Assembly (NCBI GenBank): GCA_964352475.1 | Contig: CAYGSL010000019.1 | Coordinates: 1 to 64,000, forward strand | DNA: 64,000 bases | Direction: 5' to 3' | From: JAUIET01 sp964352475 | Lineage (GTDB): Bacteria > Pseudomonadota > Gammaproteobacteria > Pseudomonadales > JAUIET01 | Shown here: piece by piece, positions 8,564 to 17,104 of the stretch | Numbering within the stretch: the stretch's first letter is position 1 | Layout: each line of letters begins with the position of its first letter | The notes under the pieces: generated by a model | Database searches by the model: none | Told to the model about the DNA's origin: nothing | What the model saw: only the letters and a program-made list of their open reading frames with translations | Made by a program: the position numbers and the translations under genes

Positions 8564-9742
8564 ATGCAAATCCAATACACAGAACAGCAAATTGCCCTGC
8601 GTAAAGAAATTCGTGATTACTTTAGCGAGTTGATGACACCGGAACGCAAGGAAGCGGTTTATCACCGTGAATCGGGTGATGCCTATAAAAACATTATCCG
8701 CCAGATTGGAAAGGATGGTTGGCTTACCGTTGGCTGGCCGGAAGAGTATGGCGGCAAAGGCTTTGGCGCTCTGGAACAGCTTATTTTCTTTGAAGAAACC
8801 CGTGTATCCGGTGCACCGTTTCCGTTTGTAACGGTAAACACTGTTGGCCCGGCGCTCATTGCGCACGGTTCGGAGCAGCACAAGCAGTATTTTCTGCCAA
8901 AAATTGCGGCGGGCGAACTTCATTTTGCGATTGGCTACACCGAGCCCAACTCGGGAACTGATCTGGCGTCACTACGTACTGTGGCCGTAAAGCAAAACGA
9001 CGAATACGTAATTAACGGCAATAAGGTATTTACCTCAGGTGCCGAGGCCGCTGACTATATATGGCTGGCCGCACGTACCGATCCGGAGGCGTCCAGGCCG
9101 CACAATGGCATCACCATCTTCATGGTTAATACGGATCAACCGGGGTTTAGCTATTCGCCAATAATAACCGGCGGCGGTGTGCGCACTAACGCCAGTTATT
9201 ACGATGATGTTCGCTGCCCGGAGTCAATGATTGCAGGTGAGCTAAACGGGGGCTGGAAGTTGATTACTTCGCAGCTCAATCATGAACGCATTGGGCTTGC
9301 TGCTGCGGGCATCAACGCACTTACTTTGTACCGAGATGTTTTGGATTGGTCGCGTGAGAATAATGGCCACGCAGGCCGGCCAATTGATACACCCTGGGTG
9401 CAGATGACCCTGGCACGCGTGCATAATCAGCTGGAAGCAATGCGGATTCTAAATGCGCAAGCGGCCTGGCAAACTGATCGCTCAGAGCCTGACCCGGCAT
9501 TTGCCTCCGCAATGAAAGTGTACAGCACCGAGGTTGTAATCGATGCAGTGCGTCAGCTGAATGACATTATGGGCTCGCAAGGTATGCTAAGGCGCGGCAG
9601 CCCGGGTGCGTTGCTGCAGGGCGCGCTTGAGGGTGAGTATCAACGCTGCCAGATCAATACCTTCGGCGGTGGCGTTGCCGAAGTGATGCGCGATTTGATT
9701 GCGTCGTTCGGTTTGGGTATGAAGGCGTATCGTCGTAGCTAG
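8564..9742 (+). CDS. Acyl-CoA dehydrogenase, catalytic subunit
   Basis: 392-aa FAD-dependent acyl-CoA dehydrogenase. The substrate/FAD motif YTEPNSGTD lies at 125-133, and a glutamate in LNHERIGL (Glu241) sits where isovaleryl-CoA-type enzymes keep their catalytic base; the C-terminal FGGGVAEVMRD block lacks the alternative medium-chain-type Glu. This is the pattern of FadE29/ChsE2-like subunits that contribute the base in a heterotetramer. The ATG at 8564 follows AGGAG at a good distance; a longer in-frame start at 8519 lies inside the hydratase gene and is unlikely. Last gene of the operon, ending 2 bp from the convergent monooxygenase gene. Confidence 0.9.
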   Translation: MQIQYTEQQIALRKEIRDYFSELMTPERKEAVYHRESGDAYKNIIRQIGKDGWLTVGWPEEYGGKGFGALEQLIFFEETRVSGAPFPFVTVNTVGPALIAHGSEQHKQYFLPKIAAGELHFAIGYTEPNSGTDLASLRTVAVKQNDEYVINGNKVFTSGAEAADYIWLAARTDPEASRPHNGITIFMVNTDQPGFSYSPIITGGGVRTNASYYDDVRCPESMIAGELNGGWKLITSQLNHERIGLAAAGINALTLYRDVLDWSRENNGHAGRPIDTPWVQMTLARVHNQLEAMRILNAQAAWQTDRSEPDPAFASAMKVYSTEVVIDAVRQLNDIMGSQGMLRRGSPGALLQGALEGEYQRCQINTFGGGVAEVMRDLIASFGLGMKAYRRS

Positions 9743-9743
9743 C

Positions 9744-10721
9744 TTAACCTACTGCCTGCATCAGCAACTCAAACGACCGTTTGCGATCTTCGAAGTAATA
9801 CATATTGGTTACAGCCATAATCTCATCGGCCTCATGCTGTGCAGCGAATTGTTCAAGCTGATCGCGCACCTGATCAGGAGTGCCCACTGCACGACTACTG
9901 GCGCGACTTTGAATAAAGGCCTGCTCTTGCGGGCCAAGCGCCCAGCTTTGCGCTTCTTGTGGTGTTAAAGAGCGACCGTCTGACTGCCCGGTAAAAAATC
10001 GAAACAGGTTTAAGTCGTAAGTGAGTTGCAGTGCGCGCGCCTTTTCCTCATCGTCAGCACAAAATACGCTGAGCGTTAAAATGGCATAGGGCTCTGGCTG
10101 TAACTCACTGGCTTGAAAATGTTGCTTATAGTGCGCTATCAGCTGCGGGCTGGCCTGAGGGTTGATGAACAGGCCGAGATTGTAGGGCAGGCCGCGGTGT
10201 GCAGCGAGTACCGCGCTATCGGGACTGGACCCTAGCATCCATAGTGGAAGGTTTCTTGGCGGTGCAGGACTTACCACCGGTTTGGCCTCAGGCTCCCATA
10301 GATAGGTACTTAAGTCGGCGACCAATTCGGGAAATCGCTCGAATTTGGGTCGGCGATCAGTGGCAAGTGCTACCGCCGTCGCCATATCCGCACCTGGCGC
10401 GCGCCCAACTCCCAGATCTACTCGGTCCGGGTACAGGTTGGCGAGCAGGGAAAAAACCTCGGCAATTTTATAGGCGCTGTAATGGGGCAGCATAATGCCG
10501 CCAGAGCCAATACGTATGGTATTTGTTGCTGCCCCAATCGCTGCGAGCAACACCTCAGGAGCGCTGCCGGCAACCGATGGGAAAGCGTGGTGTTCAGACA
10601 CCCAAAGGCGCTCGTAACCAAGATGTTCAACCCACTGGGCCATCTGCAAGGTCTCTTGCAACGCGTTTGGCGCATCATCGGCACTGCGAGCGAGAGATTG
10701 GTCTAGTACAGATAGTTTCAT
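9744..10721 (-). CDS. Luciferase-like flavin monooxygenase (LLM class, MsnO8-type)
   Basis: About 325 aa, single TIM-barrel flavin-dependent monooxygenase of the bacterial luciferase superfamily. Characteristic blocks are LSVLDQS at the N-terminus, LGYERLWVSEHHA, IRIGSGGIMLPHYSAYKIAEVF and DLGVGRAPG. Such proteins use FMNH2 supplied by a separate reductase to oxidise small organic substrates; substrate not predictable. The start is either M1 at 10730 or, as preferred here from family N-termini, the M three codons later at 10721; neither has an evident ribosome site. It converges on the acyl-CoA dehydrogenase operon. Confidence 0.85.
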   Translation of the reverse strand: MKLSVLDQSLARSADDAPNALQETLQMAQWVEHLGYERLWVSEHHAFPSVAGSAPEVLLAAIGAATNTIRIGSGGIMLPHYSAYKIAEVFSLLANLYPDRVDLGVGRAPGADMATAVALATDRRPKFERFPELVADLSTYLWEPEAKPVVSPAPPRNLPLWMLGSSPDSAVLAAHRGLPYNLGLFINPQASPQLIAHYKQHFQASELQPEPYAILTLSVFCADDEEKARALQLTYDLNLFRFFTGQSDGRSLTPQEAQSWALGPQEQAFIQSRASSRAVGTPDQVRDQLEQFAAQHEADEIMAVTNMYYFEDRKRSFELLMQAVG

Positions 10722-10875
10722 GGTTTGCAAGCGCTGATCGATTGGGTTTCTGGATTGGCAGCGCGCATGATATAGGCTAACTGTGAACTAATGAAGCAGC
10801 GGTAATCTTGGGATTTTGCTCAGTAGAATAGCGCTTGACTCTCTATTACCATAGGGTTTTCCAACCGAGCAGTCC

Positions 10876-12168
10876 ATGGTCAGCGTGTATCCTCATAGCA
10901 ATGGGCTGGCAAGCATACAGTCCAGAGTGTTGCAAGTACTGCTGTTGGTCGCCGCTTGCAGCTCAATAATAAATCAATACATCAGTCAGGCAGCCATTTT
11001 GCTGGCGATCATCGTTGCCATCGTTTTGCATGTTCGTTCCCGCAAAAGCAATCCGCAGTTGCAGTATAAATGGTATGTGCCGCGTGATTGGCTGTTTGCA
11101 TTTGTGTTTGTTGTATTGGCCGCTCTGCCGATGGCAGTGACTAGCGATTCCATGCGGCCTGTTGATGCTCCGTTGCGATACAGTTTACTACTGCTACTAA
11201 TGGCTGTATTGCCGGCCTTTGCGCTGCGAGCGGACGTGTTCCTGAGAGGGTTAAGTGCCAGTACTGTTATCGCCGTGGTGCTAGTGTCGATTTTCGGTAT
11301 GGGTCCAGAATCTCGCCATCTGACAGCGGATCAAATTCGTGTTGATTTTGGTCTGGGCGTATTGGATTCCGCGTTTGCGGCGGTGTTTTATAGCCCGTTC
11401 ATAGTGGCTCAAATCTATCGTGATCGGGGGCATATTATGTGGGTGCTATTGGGCGCTATGGGTCTACTGTGCGTTTTGTACATTGCAATAATGACCGGTA
11501 CTCGTGGCACGTGGCTGGCCTTGGTTGCGGCACCATTAATCGCTGGCCTTCTTGTGCCGCAGCGCAACATTCGGCTGGCGTTAGCAGCCAGTATTGCAAT
11601 TACCACTTTATTATTTGCAAGCTATTTTGTATCCGAGATGGTCAGGGAAAGAGTGGATGCTGCTGTCTGGAATGTAGAGGCCTATGTGACAGGTGAAGAG
11701 CTGGAAGAAGAAAATTCGCTGGGGTTGCGCCTGGACCTTTGGCAAGCTGCTGTGATCACTTTTAGTCGGCATCCGATTTATGGCGCGAGCTACCAGCAGC
11801 GAGCGGACATCAAACAGGAACTTATAGACAGTGGCGAGATTAGCCACTACGTTGATGTGGATGGCAAGCGCTCCGCTCATAATGAATTGTTAAACGCGAT
11901 GTCGATGAAAGGCTTGCTGGGCTTGCTGGCCATCTTGCTCTTGTACTGGGTACCAGGCCGCTTTTTTAGGCGGCGTTCCTTCAAGTCTACTGTTAGCGCA
12001 GATGTATCATTGCCTGTCTCGTCGCTTATTGCCATTGCCATGGTAGTGTTGTGCGGGCTTAGCGAGGCATTGCTCATGAGTGGGCGATTTTCGATTCTCT
12101 ACGGCTTTACACTGGTGGTGATGTACGCGTTGACAGTTCAGCAGCAGGCCAGTAGCCAGGAGCACTAG
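10876..12168 (+). CDS. O-antigen ligase/polymerase-like membrane protein
   Basis: 430-aa polytopic inner-membrane protein with about ten hydrophobic segments. The middle and C-terminal features match the Wzy_C/WaaL family: TGTRGTWLAL in a membrane segment near residue 200, then a large periplasmic loop containing RHPIYGASYQQ and ending in SAHNELLNAMSMKGLLG, whose histidine is the conserved one. Members ligate or polymerise O-antigen or other polysaccharide onto lipid A-core. The next gene, six bases downstream, is an LPS-type glycosyltransferase, which supports a cell-surface glycan role. No other LPS genes are nearby, so the acceptor is unknown. Confidence 0.85.
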   Translation: MVSVYPHSNGLASIQSRVLQVLLLVAACSSIINQYISQAAILLAIIVAIVLHVRSRKSNPQLQYKWYVPRDWLFAFVFVVLAALPMAVTSDSMRPVDAPLRYSLLLLLMAVLPAFALRADVFLRGLSASTVIAVVLVSIFGMGPESRHLTADQIRVDFGLGVLDSAFAAVFYSPFIVAQIYRDRGHIMWVLLGAMGLLCVLYIAIMTGTRGTWLALVAAPLIAGLLVPQRNIRLALAASIAITTLLFASYFVSEMVRERVDAAVWNVEAYVTGEELEEENSLGLRLDLWQAAVITFSRHPIYGASYQQRADIKQELIDSGEISHYVDVDGKRSAHNELLNAMSMKGLLGLLAILLLYWVPGRFFRRRSFKSTVSADVSLPVSSLIAIAMVVLCGLSEALLMSGRFSILYGFTLVVMYALTVQQQASSQEH

Positions 12169-12174
12169 CGGCTA

Positions 12175-12921
12175 GTGAAAATATCCGCTGTCATCATCAC
12201 CAAAGACGAAGAACGCAACATTGAGGATTGCCTGCAATCACTGGCGTCAGTCTGTGATGATATCGTGGTGCTGGATACTGGTAGCAAAGACAAAACCTGC
12301 GAGATTGCCAAACGATGCGGTGCTCGAGTAGAGAGTATTGAATGGCTGGGTTACACGGCATCAAAAAACCATGCCAATAGCCTTGCAGCGAATGACTGGG
12401 TGTTATCTATTGACGCTGATGAACGTCTCAGTAAAGAATTGGCAGAGAGCATTTCAATACTTCAACCGCGGCCAAATACCGTATATCAACTGGACCGATT
12501 CACCAACTACTGCGGACATTGGGTGCGTTTCAGTGGCTGGTATCCGGAGTGGAAGGCGCGCTTGTTTGATCGGCGCGAAATTGCCTGGCAAGGCGACTAT
12601 GTGCATGAAGCGCTGGCAATACCCAGCACCTTTACGCAACAAAAATTGCCGGGCAAATTGCTGCACTTTTCGTATTACAGCGTTGAAGAGCATGTGCAAC
12701 GCCTGCAGCGCTATGCTGAGTTGTCTGCGCAACAGATGCATGCGAGGGGTAAACGTGTTTCAAGCCTTAGGCCTGCAGTATCTGCAATGTTTCGATTTTT
12801 CAGCACGCTGGTGCTGCGCCAAGGCTGGCGCGATGGCTGGGCCGGTTGGCAGATCAGCCGACTGGGCGCCAGGGAGGTGTATATCAAATACAGGAGACTT
12901 CGGGAGTTGCAAATCAAATAA
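12175..12921 (+). CDS. Family 2 glycosyltransferase, LPS core type (WaaE/LgtF-like)
   Basis: 248-aa GT-A fold transferase. The N-terminus ISAVIITKDEERNIEDCL and the block DDIVVLDTGSKDKT form the nucleotide-sugar site; SIDADERLS carries the DXD-type metal motif, and YVHEAL lies in the acceptor half. This arrangement is that of WaaE/LgtF beta-1,4-glucosyltransferases that decorate inner-core heptose. It starts at GTG 12175, 6 bp after the O-antigen ligase-like gene, so the two are almost certainly co-transcribed. The C-terminus is rich in Arg/Trp (RQGWRDGWAGW), consistent with peripheral membrane attachment. The exact sugar is an inference. Confidence 0.87.
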   Translation: MKISAVIITKDEERNIEDCLQSLASVCDDIVVLDTGSKDKTCEIAKRCGARVESIEWLGYTASKNHANSLAANDWVLSIDADERLSKELAESISILQPRPNTVYQLDRFTNYCGHWVRFSGWYPEWKARLFDRREIAWQGDYVHEALAIPSTFTQQKLPGKLLHFSYYSVEEHVQRLQRYAELSAQQMHARGKRVSSLRPAVSAMFRFFSTLVLRQGWRDGWAGWQISRLGAREVYIKYRRLRELQIK

Positions 12922-12948
12922 TATATAAAATATATCAAAAAGATAGAA

Positions 12949-12970
12949 ATAAGATATTTTATATTCTTAT
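12949..12970. promoter_or_regulatory. AT-rich dyad upstream of dps
   Basis: Inside a roughly 75-bp, almost purely A/T block (12918-12980) lies ATAAGA-N10-TCTTAT, an inverted repeat with 6-bp arms, about 50 bp before the Dps start. It sits where a promoter and operator for dps would be. No specific regulator site (OxyR, Fur) could be matched, so this is only a candidate operator. Confidence 0.3.
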
Positions 12971-13019
12971 AAAAACACCCTATATTGATTGCGTACACAT
13001 TGATATGAGGGCAGAGCAC

Positions 13020-13496
13020 ATGAACACCATCGATATTGGAATCAAAACGGAAGACCGCGAGGCGATTGCGGAAGCGCTCAAGGTGTTACTCGCTGATTCC
13101 TACACCCTGTATTTGCAAACGCATAATTTTCACTGGAACGTGACGGGTCCGCAGTTTCGCGAATTGCATCTGATGTTTGAAGAGCACTACACAGAGCTGG
13201 CAATTGCAGTTGATGATATAGCTGAGAGGATTCGCACGCTAGGTGTTGCCGCACCCGGTACTTATTCGGAGTTTGCCAGACTTAGCCAAATTTCAGAAGT
13301 ACAGGGCGTGCCGGCGGCCGCCGAGATGATCAGCATACTGAACAATGGGCATGAAACTGTGGTACGCAGCTGCCGGGCTGTACTTTCGCTGGCACAGAAT
13401 GCAGGCGATGAATCAACGGCTGCGTTGGTGGGTGACCGGATGCGAGTGCATGAAAAGACTGCCTGGATGCTTCGTGCAATAGGTGAAGCACCGTAG
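13020..13496 (+). CDS. dps: Dps-family DNA-starvation / ferroxidase protein
   Basis: 158-aa ferritin-like protein that forms a 12-mer storing iron and, in many members, binding DNA, protecting against peroxide and starvation. The ferroxidase motif HNFHWNVTG lies near residue 32, followed by LHLMFEEHYTELAIAVDDIAERI with the conserved acidic ligands, and a late MRVHEKTAWML helix. The ATG at 13020 follows GAGGGCAGAG and gives the usual family length; an in-frame ATG at 13005 and a longer reading frame running back to 12846 inside the glycosyltransferase gene are rejected. The N-terminus lacks a lysine-rich DNA-binding tail. The AT-rich upstream block probably holds its own promoter. Confidence 0.93.
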   Translation: MNTIDIGIKTEDREAIAEALKVLLADSYTLYLQTHNFHWNVTGPQFRELHLMFEEHYTELAIAVDDIAERIRTLGVAAPGTYSEFARLSQISEVQGVPAAAEMISILNNGHETVVRSCRAVLSLAQNAGDESTAALVGDRMRVHEKTAWMLRAIGEAP

Positions 13497-13515
13497 CGTT
13501 ACCCACACCTCGAAA

Positions 13516-13538
13516 CGGGTTTACGCAATGTAGACCCG
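13516..13538 (+). terminator. Hairpin downstream of dps
   Basis: CGGGTTTA and TAGACCCG form an 8-bp stem (one G-U pair as RNA) around a 7-base loop, starting 19 bp after the dps stop. No T-run follows, so it may be a weak or Rho-assisted terminator or simply a transcript 3' end. Confidence 0.35.
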
Positions 13539-13582
13539 CAAGGTCTGTTACCATTTGGTTTCGACTACCAAGCGGAAATTAT

Positions 13583-14722
13583 ATGGAAAGCGTGTACATT
13601 GATCTGAGCGCTGTGGAATGGCTACGGCACGGTTTGCTGCTGCTGCTAAACCTGGCGTTTTTCGTTGGCGCAGGTGCGATTATTCGTCGCACACAAGGCG
13701 ATCACGATCACAGTGATCGTATTCAAATATCGCGCACCATCAGCGCTTTTATATGTGTGCTGATCATTGCAGATGTTATCGTTCTGAGTATCGCTCCTGA
13801 TGTTAGCGAAGTGTTTATGCGCTTTGTGTATTCATTGATGGCGGTCTACCTCAGTCTGTTCGTTTTCCAGCTTAGTTCGTACTATTCCTTAAAGCGCTTT
13901 GGTCGGCTCAAAGAGGTTGATAGCCGCACTGTCTACGTAGAGACCTACAGTAGTCGCTTGATGAATATTGTACTGATTGTGTTGATCGGGATAGTCGCAT
14001 TGTATGTTGTTATCAAGATCTGGGGTGCTGACAGTATGCTGGAGACAACTGGCATATTCGGTATCATCTTTGCCTTTCTGGCATTTACGAGCGCCAACTG
14101 GGCGCCGGATGTGTTGAGTGGCCTGGTTATTCTCAATTCACAAACGCTGGAAGATGGCGATTTGATAAAAATTGATGGCTACGATGATGAGTACATCATC
14201 AGCAAAGTGTCGTTCATTTACACCATTATTTTCGATATTCGAAATAACAACCGAACCCTGATTCGCAACAACCGCATGATGCAGGGCAAGATTGACAACT
14301 TAAGTCGAATAGCCAGTAGTGATGGAATCCGCCAGGCCTTGCAGTACAACATTGGCTACCCCGAGCTACCCATCGCTGACAGGGAAGCGCGTATCGCAAT
14401 CGCGGATGCCCAGACTAAAAACATCAATGATATGTTTGAAAAAGCGTTTCAGAGAGCTTGTGAGGACGACACGGTAAAGGTAAATCGCAGCAAGGCATTT
14501 GAGTGGGCACTTACAGAGGCGGGCGATTACGCGCTTCAATATACTTTATGGATATATCTGGACCGTATTCCCAGTACTAAGATAACCGCGACCATTCGAA
14601 AGCATTATCTTGGCACTATCTATAGAGTCAATGAACTGGTGTATCGAGCGTCTATTGAAGAAGACATCGATTTATCGACGCCGAATCTGTCAAATATAAC
14701 GGTAAAATCGGCGCCAGATTGA
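13583..14722 (+). CDS. MscS-family small-conductance mechanosensitive channel
   Basis: 379-aa inner-membrane protein. Four to five hydrophobic segments fill residues 10-190: LLLLLNLAFFVGAGAII, a helix around ICVLIIADVIVLSIA, one around MAVYLSLFVFQLSS, LMNIVLIVLIGIVALYVVI, and the pore-lining region IFGIIFAFLAFTSANWAPDVLSGLVI. The beta domain follows (LEDGDLIKIDGYDDEYIISKVSFIYT, then RNNNRTLIRNNRMMQG), as in MscS. Such channels release solutes on hypo-osmotic shock. It is transcribed alone, about 90 bp after dps and 130 bp before the DUF3604 gene. A second, differently built MscS-type channel lies at 17871. Confidence 0.9.
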   Translation: MESVYIDLSAVEWLRHGLLLLLNLAFFVGAGAIIRRTQGDHDHSDRIQISRTISAFICVLIIADVIVLSIAPDVSEVFMRFVYSLMAVYLSLFVFQLSSYYSLKRFGRLKEVDSRTVYVETYSSRLMNIVLIVLIGIVALYVVIKIWGADSMLETTGIFGIIFAFLAFTSANWAPDVLSGLVILNSQTLEDGDLIKIDGYDDEYIISKVSFIYTIIFDIRNNNRTLIRNNRMMQGKIDNLSRIASSDGIRQALQYNIGYPELPIADREARIAIADAQTKNINDMFEKAFQRACEDDTVKVNRSKAFEWALTEAGDYALQYTLWIYLDRIPSTKITATIRKHYLGTIYRVNELVYRASIEEDIDLSTPNLSNITVKSAPD

Positions 14723-14850
14723 CAATAGATTCCTTGCAACCTCATCGTCTGAGTAGACCGCTCTATCCAGGGCCATATGAATTTCAACCAGGCAAGCTGA
14801 TCACACCGTAACTTGGCTTGCCATTCGCCAGCTCGTTAGGCTGGTACTAT

Positions 14851-16971
14851 ATGCACATATTCTGCCAATCAGAGAGCAGTCGCGTGCCGATCATCAATGA
14901 GCAGTCCTTGCTCCAAGAGTACTTACAAGTTACTCGCAAAGCTAAGATTCAATTCATTGCAGCTTTGCTTGCGTCACTATCCTTGTTGCCGGCGTCTATG
15001 TTGGCAAGTGCCGAATTCGAACGCAGTGAACAGCGTGAGCGCTGTGCCGATTTCCATGCCTTGAAAAAACCGCTGTTCGGTGATCTTCATGTTCACACCC
15101 GCTACTCATTCGATTCTTATGTGTCCAGCCAGCGCAACGACCCATGGGACGCCTATCGCTACGCAAAAGGCGAAGCAATCACTTTGCCAGATGAGGACGG
15201 CAAGCAAACGGTCACGGCGCAGTTGCAGCGGCCGCTGGACTTTACTGCCGTCACTGATCATTCCGAATTGCTAGGCCCTATCAACGTTTGCACTGAAGAC
15301 CCCTGGTCAATGGGTTATTGGTGGCCACACTGCGTTATGTCGCGCTCAAGCATATACATTGTGCAACTCGTCGCCGCCAATTGGTGGGCGAGCAGGGCAG
15401 TGACTTCGCCGGGTGGTGCCCAGAGTTTTGCGTGCACATTGTCTGATTGCGACAGCGGCCACATTAGCTACTGGAATAACATTCAACAGGCCGCGGAAGA
15501 TCATTATGATCGCAGCTCGGCGTGTGAATTCACTACGTTTGTTGGTTATGAATACACCGATGCTCCAGACCACAAGAACATGCATCGCAACGTGATATTT
15601 CGCAATGAGCACGTTACCAAAACGGCGATATCAACGTATGACACAGGCTCATACAATTTTCCGAATTTATGGGAGCAGCTGCGCGAGCAGTGCATCGACG
15701 GCATAGAAGGCTGTGATGTGTTGGCGATTCCTCACAATCCTAATCTTTCTGGCGGTCTTATGTTCCGCGACCCGCAAACGCCTTTAGAAGCTACAAATCG
15801 AGCGTTTTTTGAGCCGGTAATAGAACTTACCCAGCACAAAGCAAGCTCGGAGTGTCGATTTGACCGCCTGCGCGGTATTGGTCTGGACACGGAGGATGAG
15901 CTTTGCGATTTCGAACAAGCCGTGGCAGATAACCTGGGTATGCTGGGAACACTGCATGGCGAGGTGGCTACCGACCGTGCTGCAGCGGTTGAGTTAGAAA
16001 ATTTTGCACCCAGAAATATGGCGCGCAATGCCTTGAAAGATGGCCTGGCGATTGGTCAGCGAGACGGCCTTAATCCTTTCAAGTTTGGTTTCATAGGTTC
16101 TACGGACACGCACAGTGCAACCCCCGGCGGCGCTGAGGAAAACAATTATGTTGGCCATCTCGGTCGCAGAGATTCTGGTTACCGCAATGTGCAGGATCAC
16201 TTTTTTGATAACCCTGGTGGTCACGCTGTTGTTTGGGCAGAAGAAAATTCGCGCGATGCAATTTTTTCCGGAATGCGACGCAAGGAAACTTACGCCACCA
16301 GTGGCACACGTCCGATTGTTCGATTTTTTGCGGGCTGGAACTATGAAGAAAACCTGTGTCAGGCAGAAGACATGATTGAGCAAGCCTACGCTGGCGGTGT
16401 ACCTATGGGAGGTAATCTGAAACCGGCTGGCCAGACCCTGGTGCCCAGTTTTTTGTTATCAGCGCAGAAAGACAGCGGTAGTGAGGGCAACCCCGGTACA
16501 GATTTACAACGAATTCAGATTGTAAAGGGTTGGGTAGACAGCGAGGGTAAAACACACGAACGTGTTGTTGACGTGGCGGGTAACCCTGCCAATGGCGCTT
16601 CTGTAGACCCGAACTCCTGCCGTCCGACTGGTGCCGGCGCATCTAACTTATGTACCGTGTGGCGCGATGATGAATTCGACCCGGCACAGAACTCCTTTTA
16701 CTACGCAAGAGTTCTGGAAAACCCCAGCTGTCGATGGAGTACACTTCAATGCCAGGCTGCAGGTGTTAATCCGTTTTCGCAGCAGTGTAAGGAGCAAGCC
16801 GACAGGGCCACAGAAAAGGCGGTTGGGCGCGGCGCAATAGGCGATGTCTACGGCAAATGCTGTCTGGATCCAAAAGTGCAACCGTTTTATTCACCTGTTT
16901 TACAGGAGCGTGCATGGACATCGCCAATTTGGATAGACGCACGCGCTGCCGGCTCAAATGCTGGCGATTAA
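14851..16971 (+). CDS. DUF3604 protein, exported PHP-like metal-dependent hydrolase of unknown substrate
   Basis: About 706 aa. A hydrophobic signal segment (IQFIAALLASLSLLPASMLA) precedes the mature part. The motifs are spaced like a PHP/amidohydrolase trinuclear metal site: FGDLHVHTRYS (HxH), VTDHSELLG, FVGYEYTDA, HRNVIFRN, AIPHNPN, ELTQHKASSECR, GFIGSTDTHSA (DxH), and the DUF3604-specific RRKETYATSG. Many cysteines agree with a periplasmic location. Start uncertain: ATG 14851 leaves a long n-region before the signal; TTG 14908 or TTG 14818 are alternatives. No function is established for the family to my knowledge. A second intact paralogue lies at 34478 and a deleted one at 1644. Transcribed alone; next gene is a small outer-membrane protein. 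Confidence 0.85.
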   Translation: MHIFCQSESSRVPIINEQSLLQEYLQVTRKAKIQFIAALLASLSLLPASMLASAEFERSEQRERCADFHALKKPLFGDLHVHTRYSFDSYVSSQRNDPWDAYRYAKGEAITLPDEDGKQTVTAQLQRPLDFTAVTDHSELLGPINVCTEDPWSMGYWWPHCVMSRSSIYIVQLVAANWWASRAVTSPGGAQSFACTLSDCDSGHISYWNNIQQAAEDHYDRSSACEFTTFVGYEYTDAPDHKNMHRNVIFRNEHVTKTAISTYDTGSYNFPNLWEQLREQCIDGIEGCDVLAIPHNPNLSGGLMFRDPQTPLEATNRAFFEPVIELTQHKASSECRFDRLRGIGLDTEDELCDFEQAVADNLGMLGTLHGEVATDRAAAVELENFAPRNMARNALKDGLAIGQRDGLNPFKFGFIGSTDTHSATPGGAEENNYVGHLGRRDSGYRNVQDHFFDNPGGHAVVWAEENSRDAIFSGMRRKETYATSGTRPIVRFFAGWNYEENLCQAEDMIEQAYAGGVPMGGNLKPAGQTLVPSFLLSAQKDSGSEGNPGTDLQRIQIVKGWVDSEGKTHERVVDVAGNPANGASVDPNSCRPTGAGASNLCTVWRDDEFDPAQNSFYYARVLENPSCRWSTLQCQAAGVNPFSQQCKEQADRATEKAVGRGAIGDVYGKCCLDPKVQPFYSPVLQERAWTSPIWIDARAAGSNAGD

Positions 16972-17104
16972 AACGCGATCAATTGTTCAGCGATTGCCCA
17001 TCTAGAGACTCTCCGCTGTTAAGCGATCCCTATCACTTCGATCTAACAATGCAGCTCGTCAGATTCTGACTATACTCAGAACGATACTGGCGAGGAATAT
17101 AACA

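Noticed and set aside
12846..13019. N-terminal extension of Dps
   Set aside because: The frame is open back into the glycosyltransferase gene, but Dps length and the GAGGGCAGAG site support the ATG at 13020.
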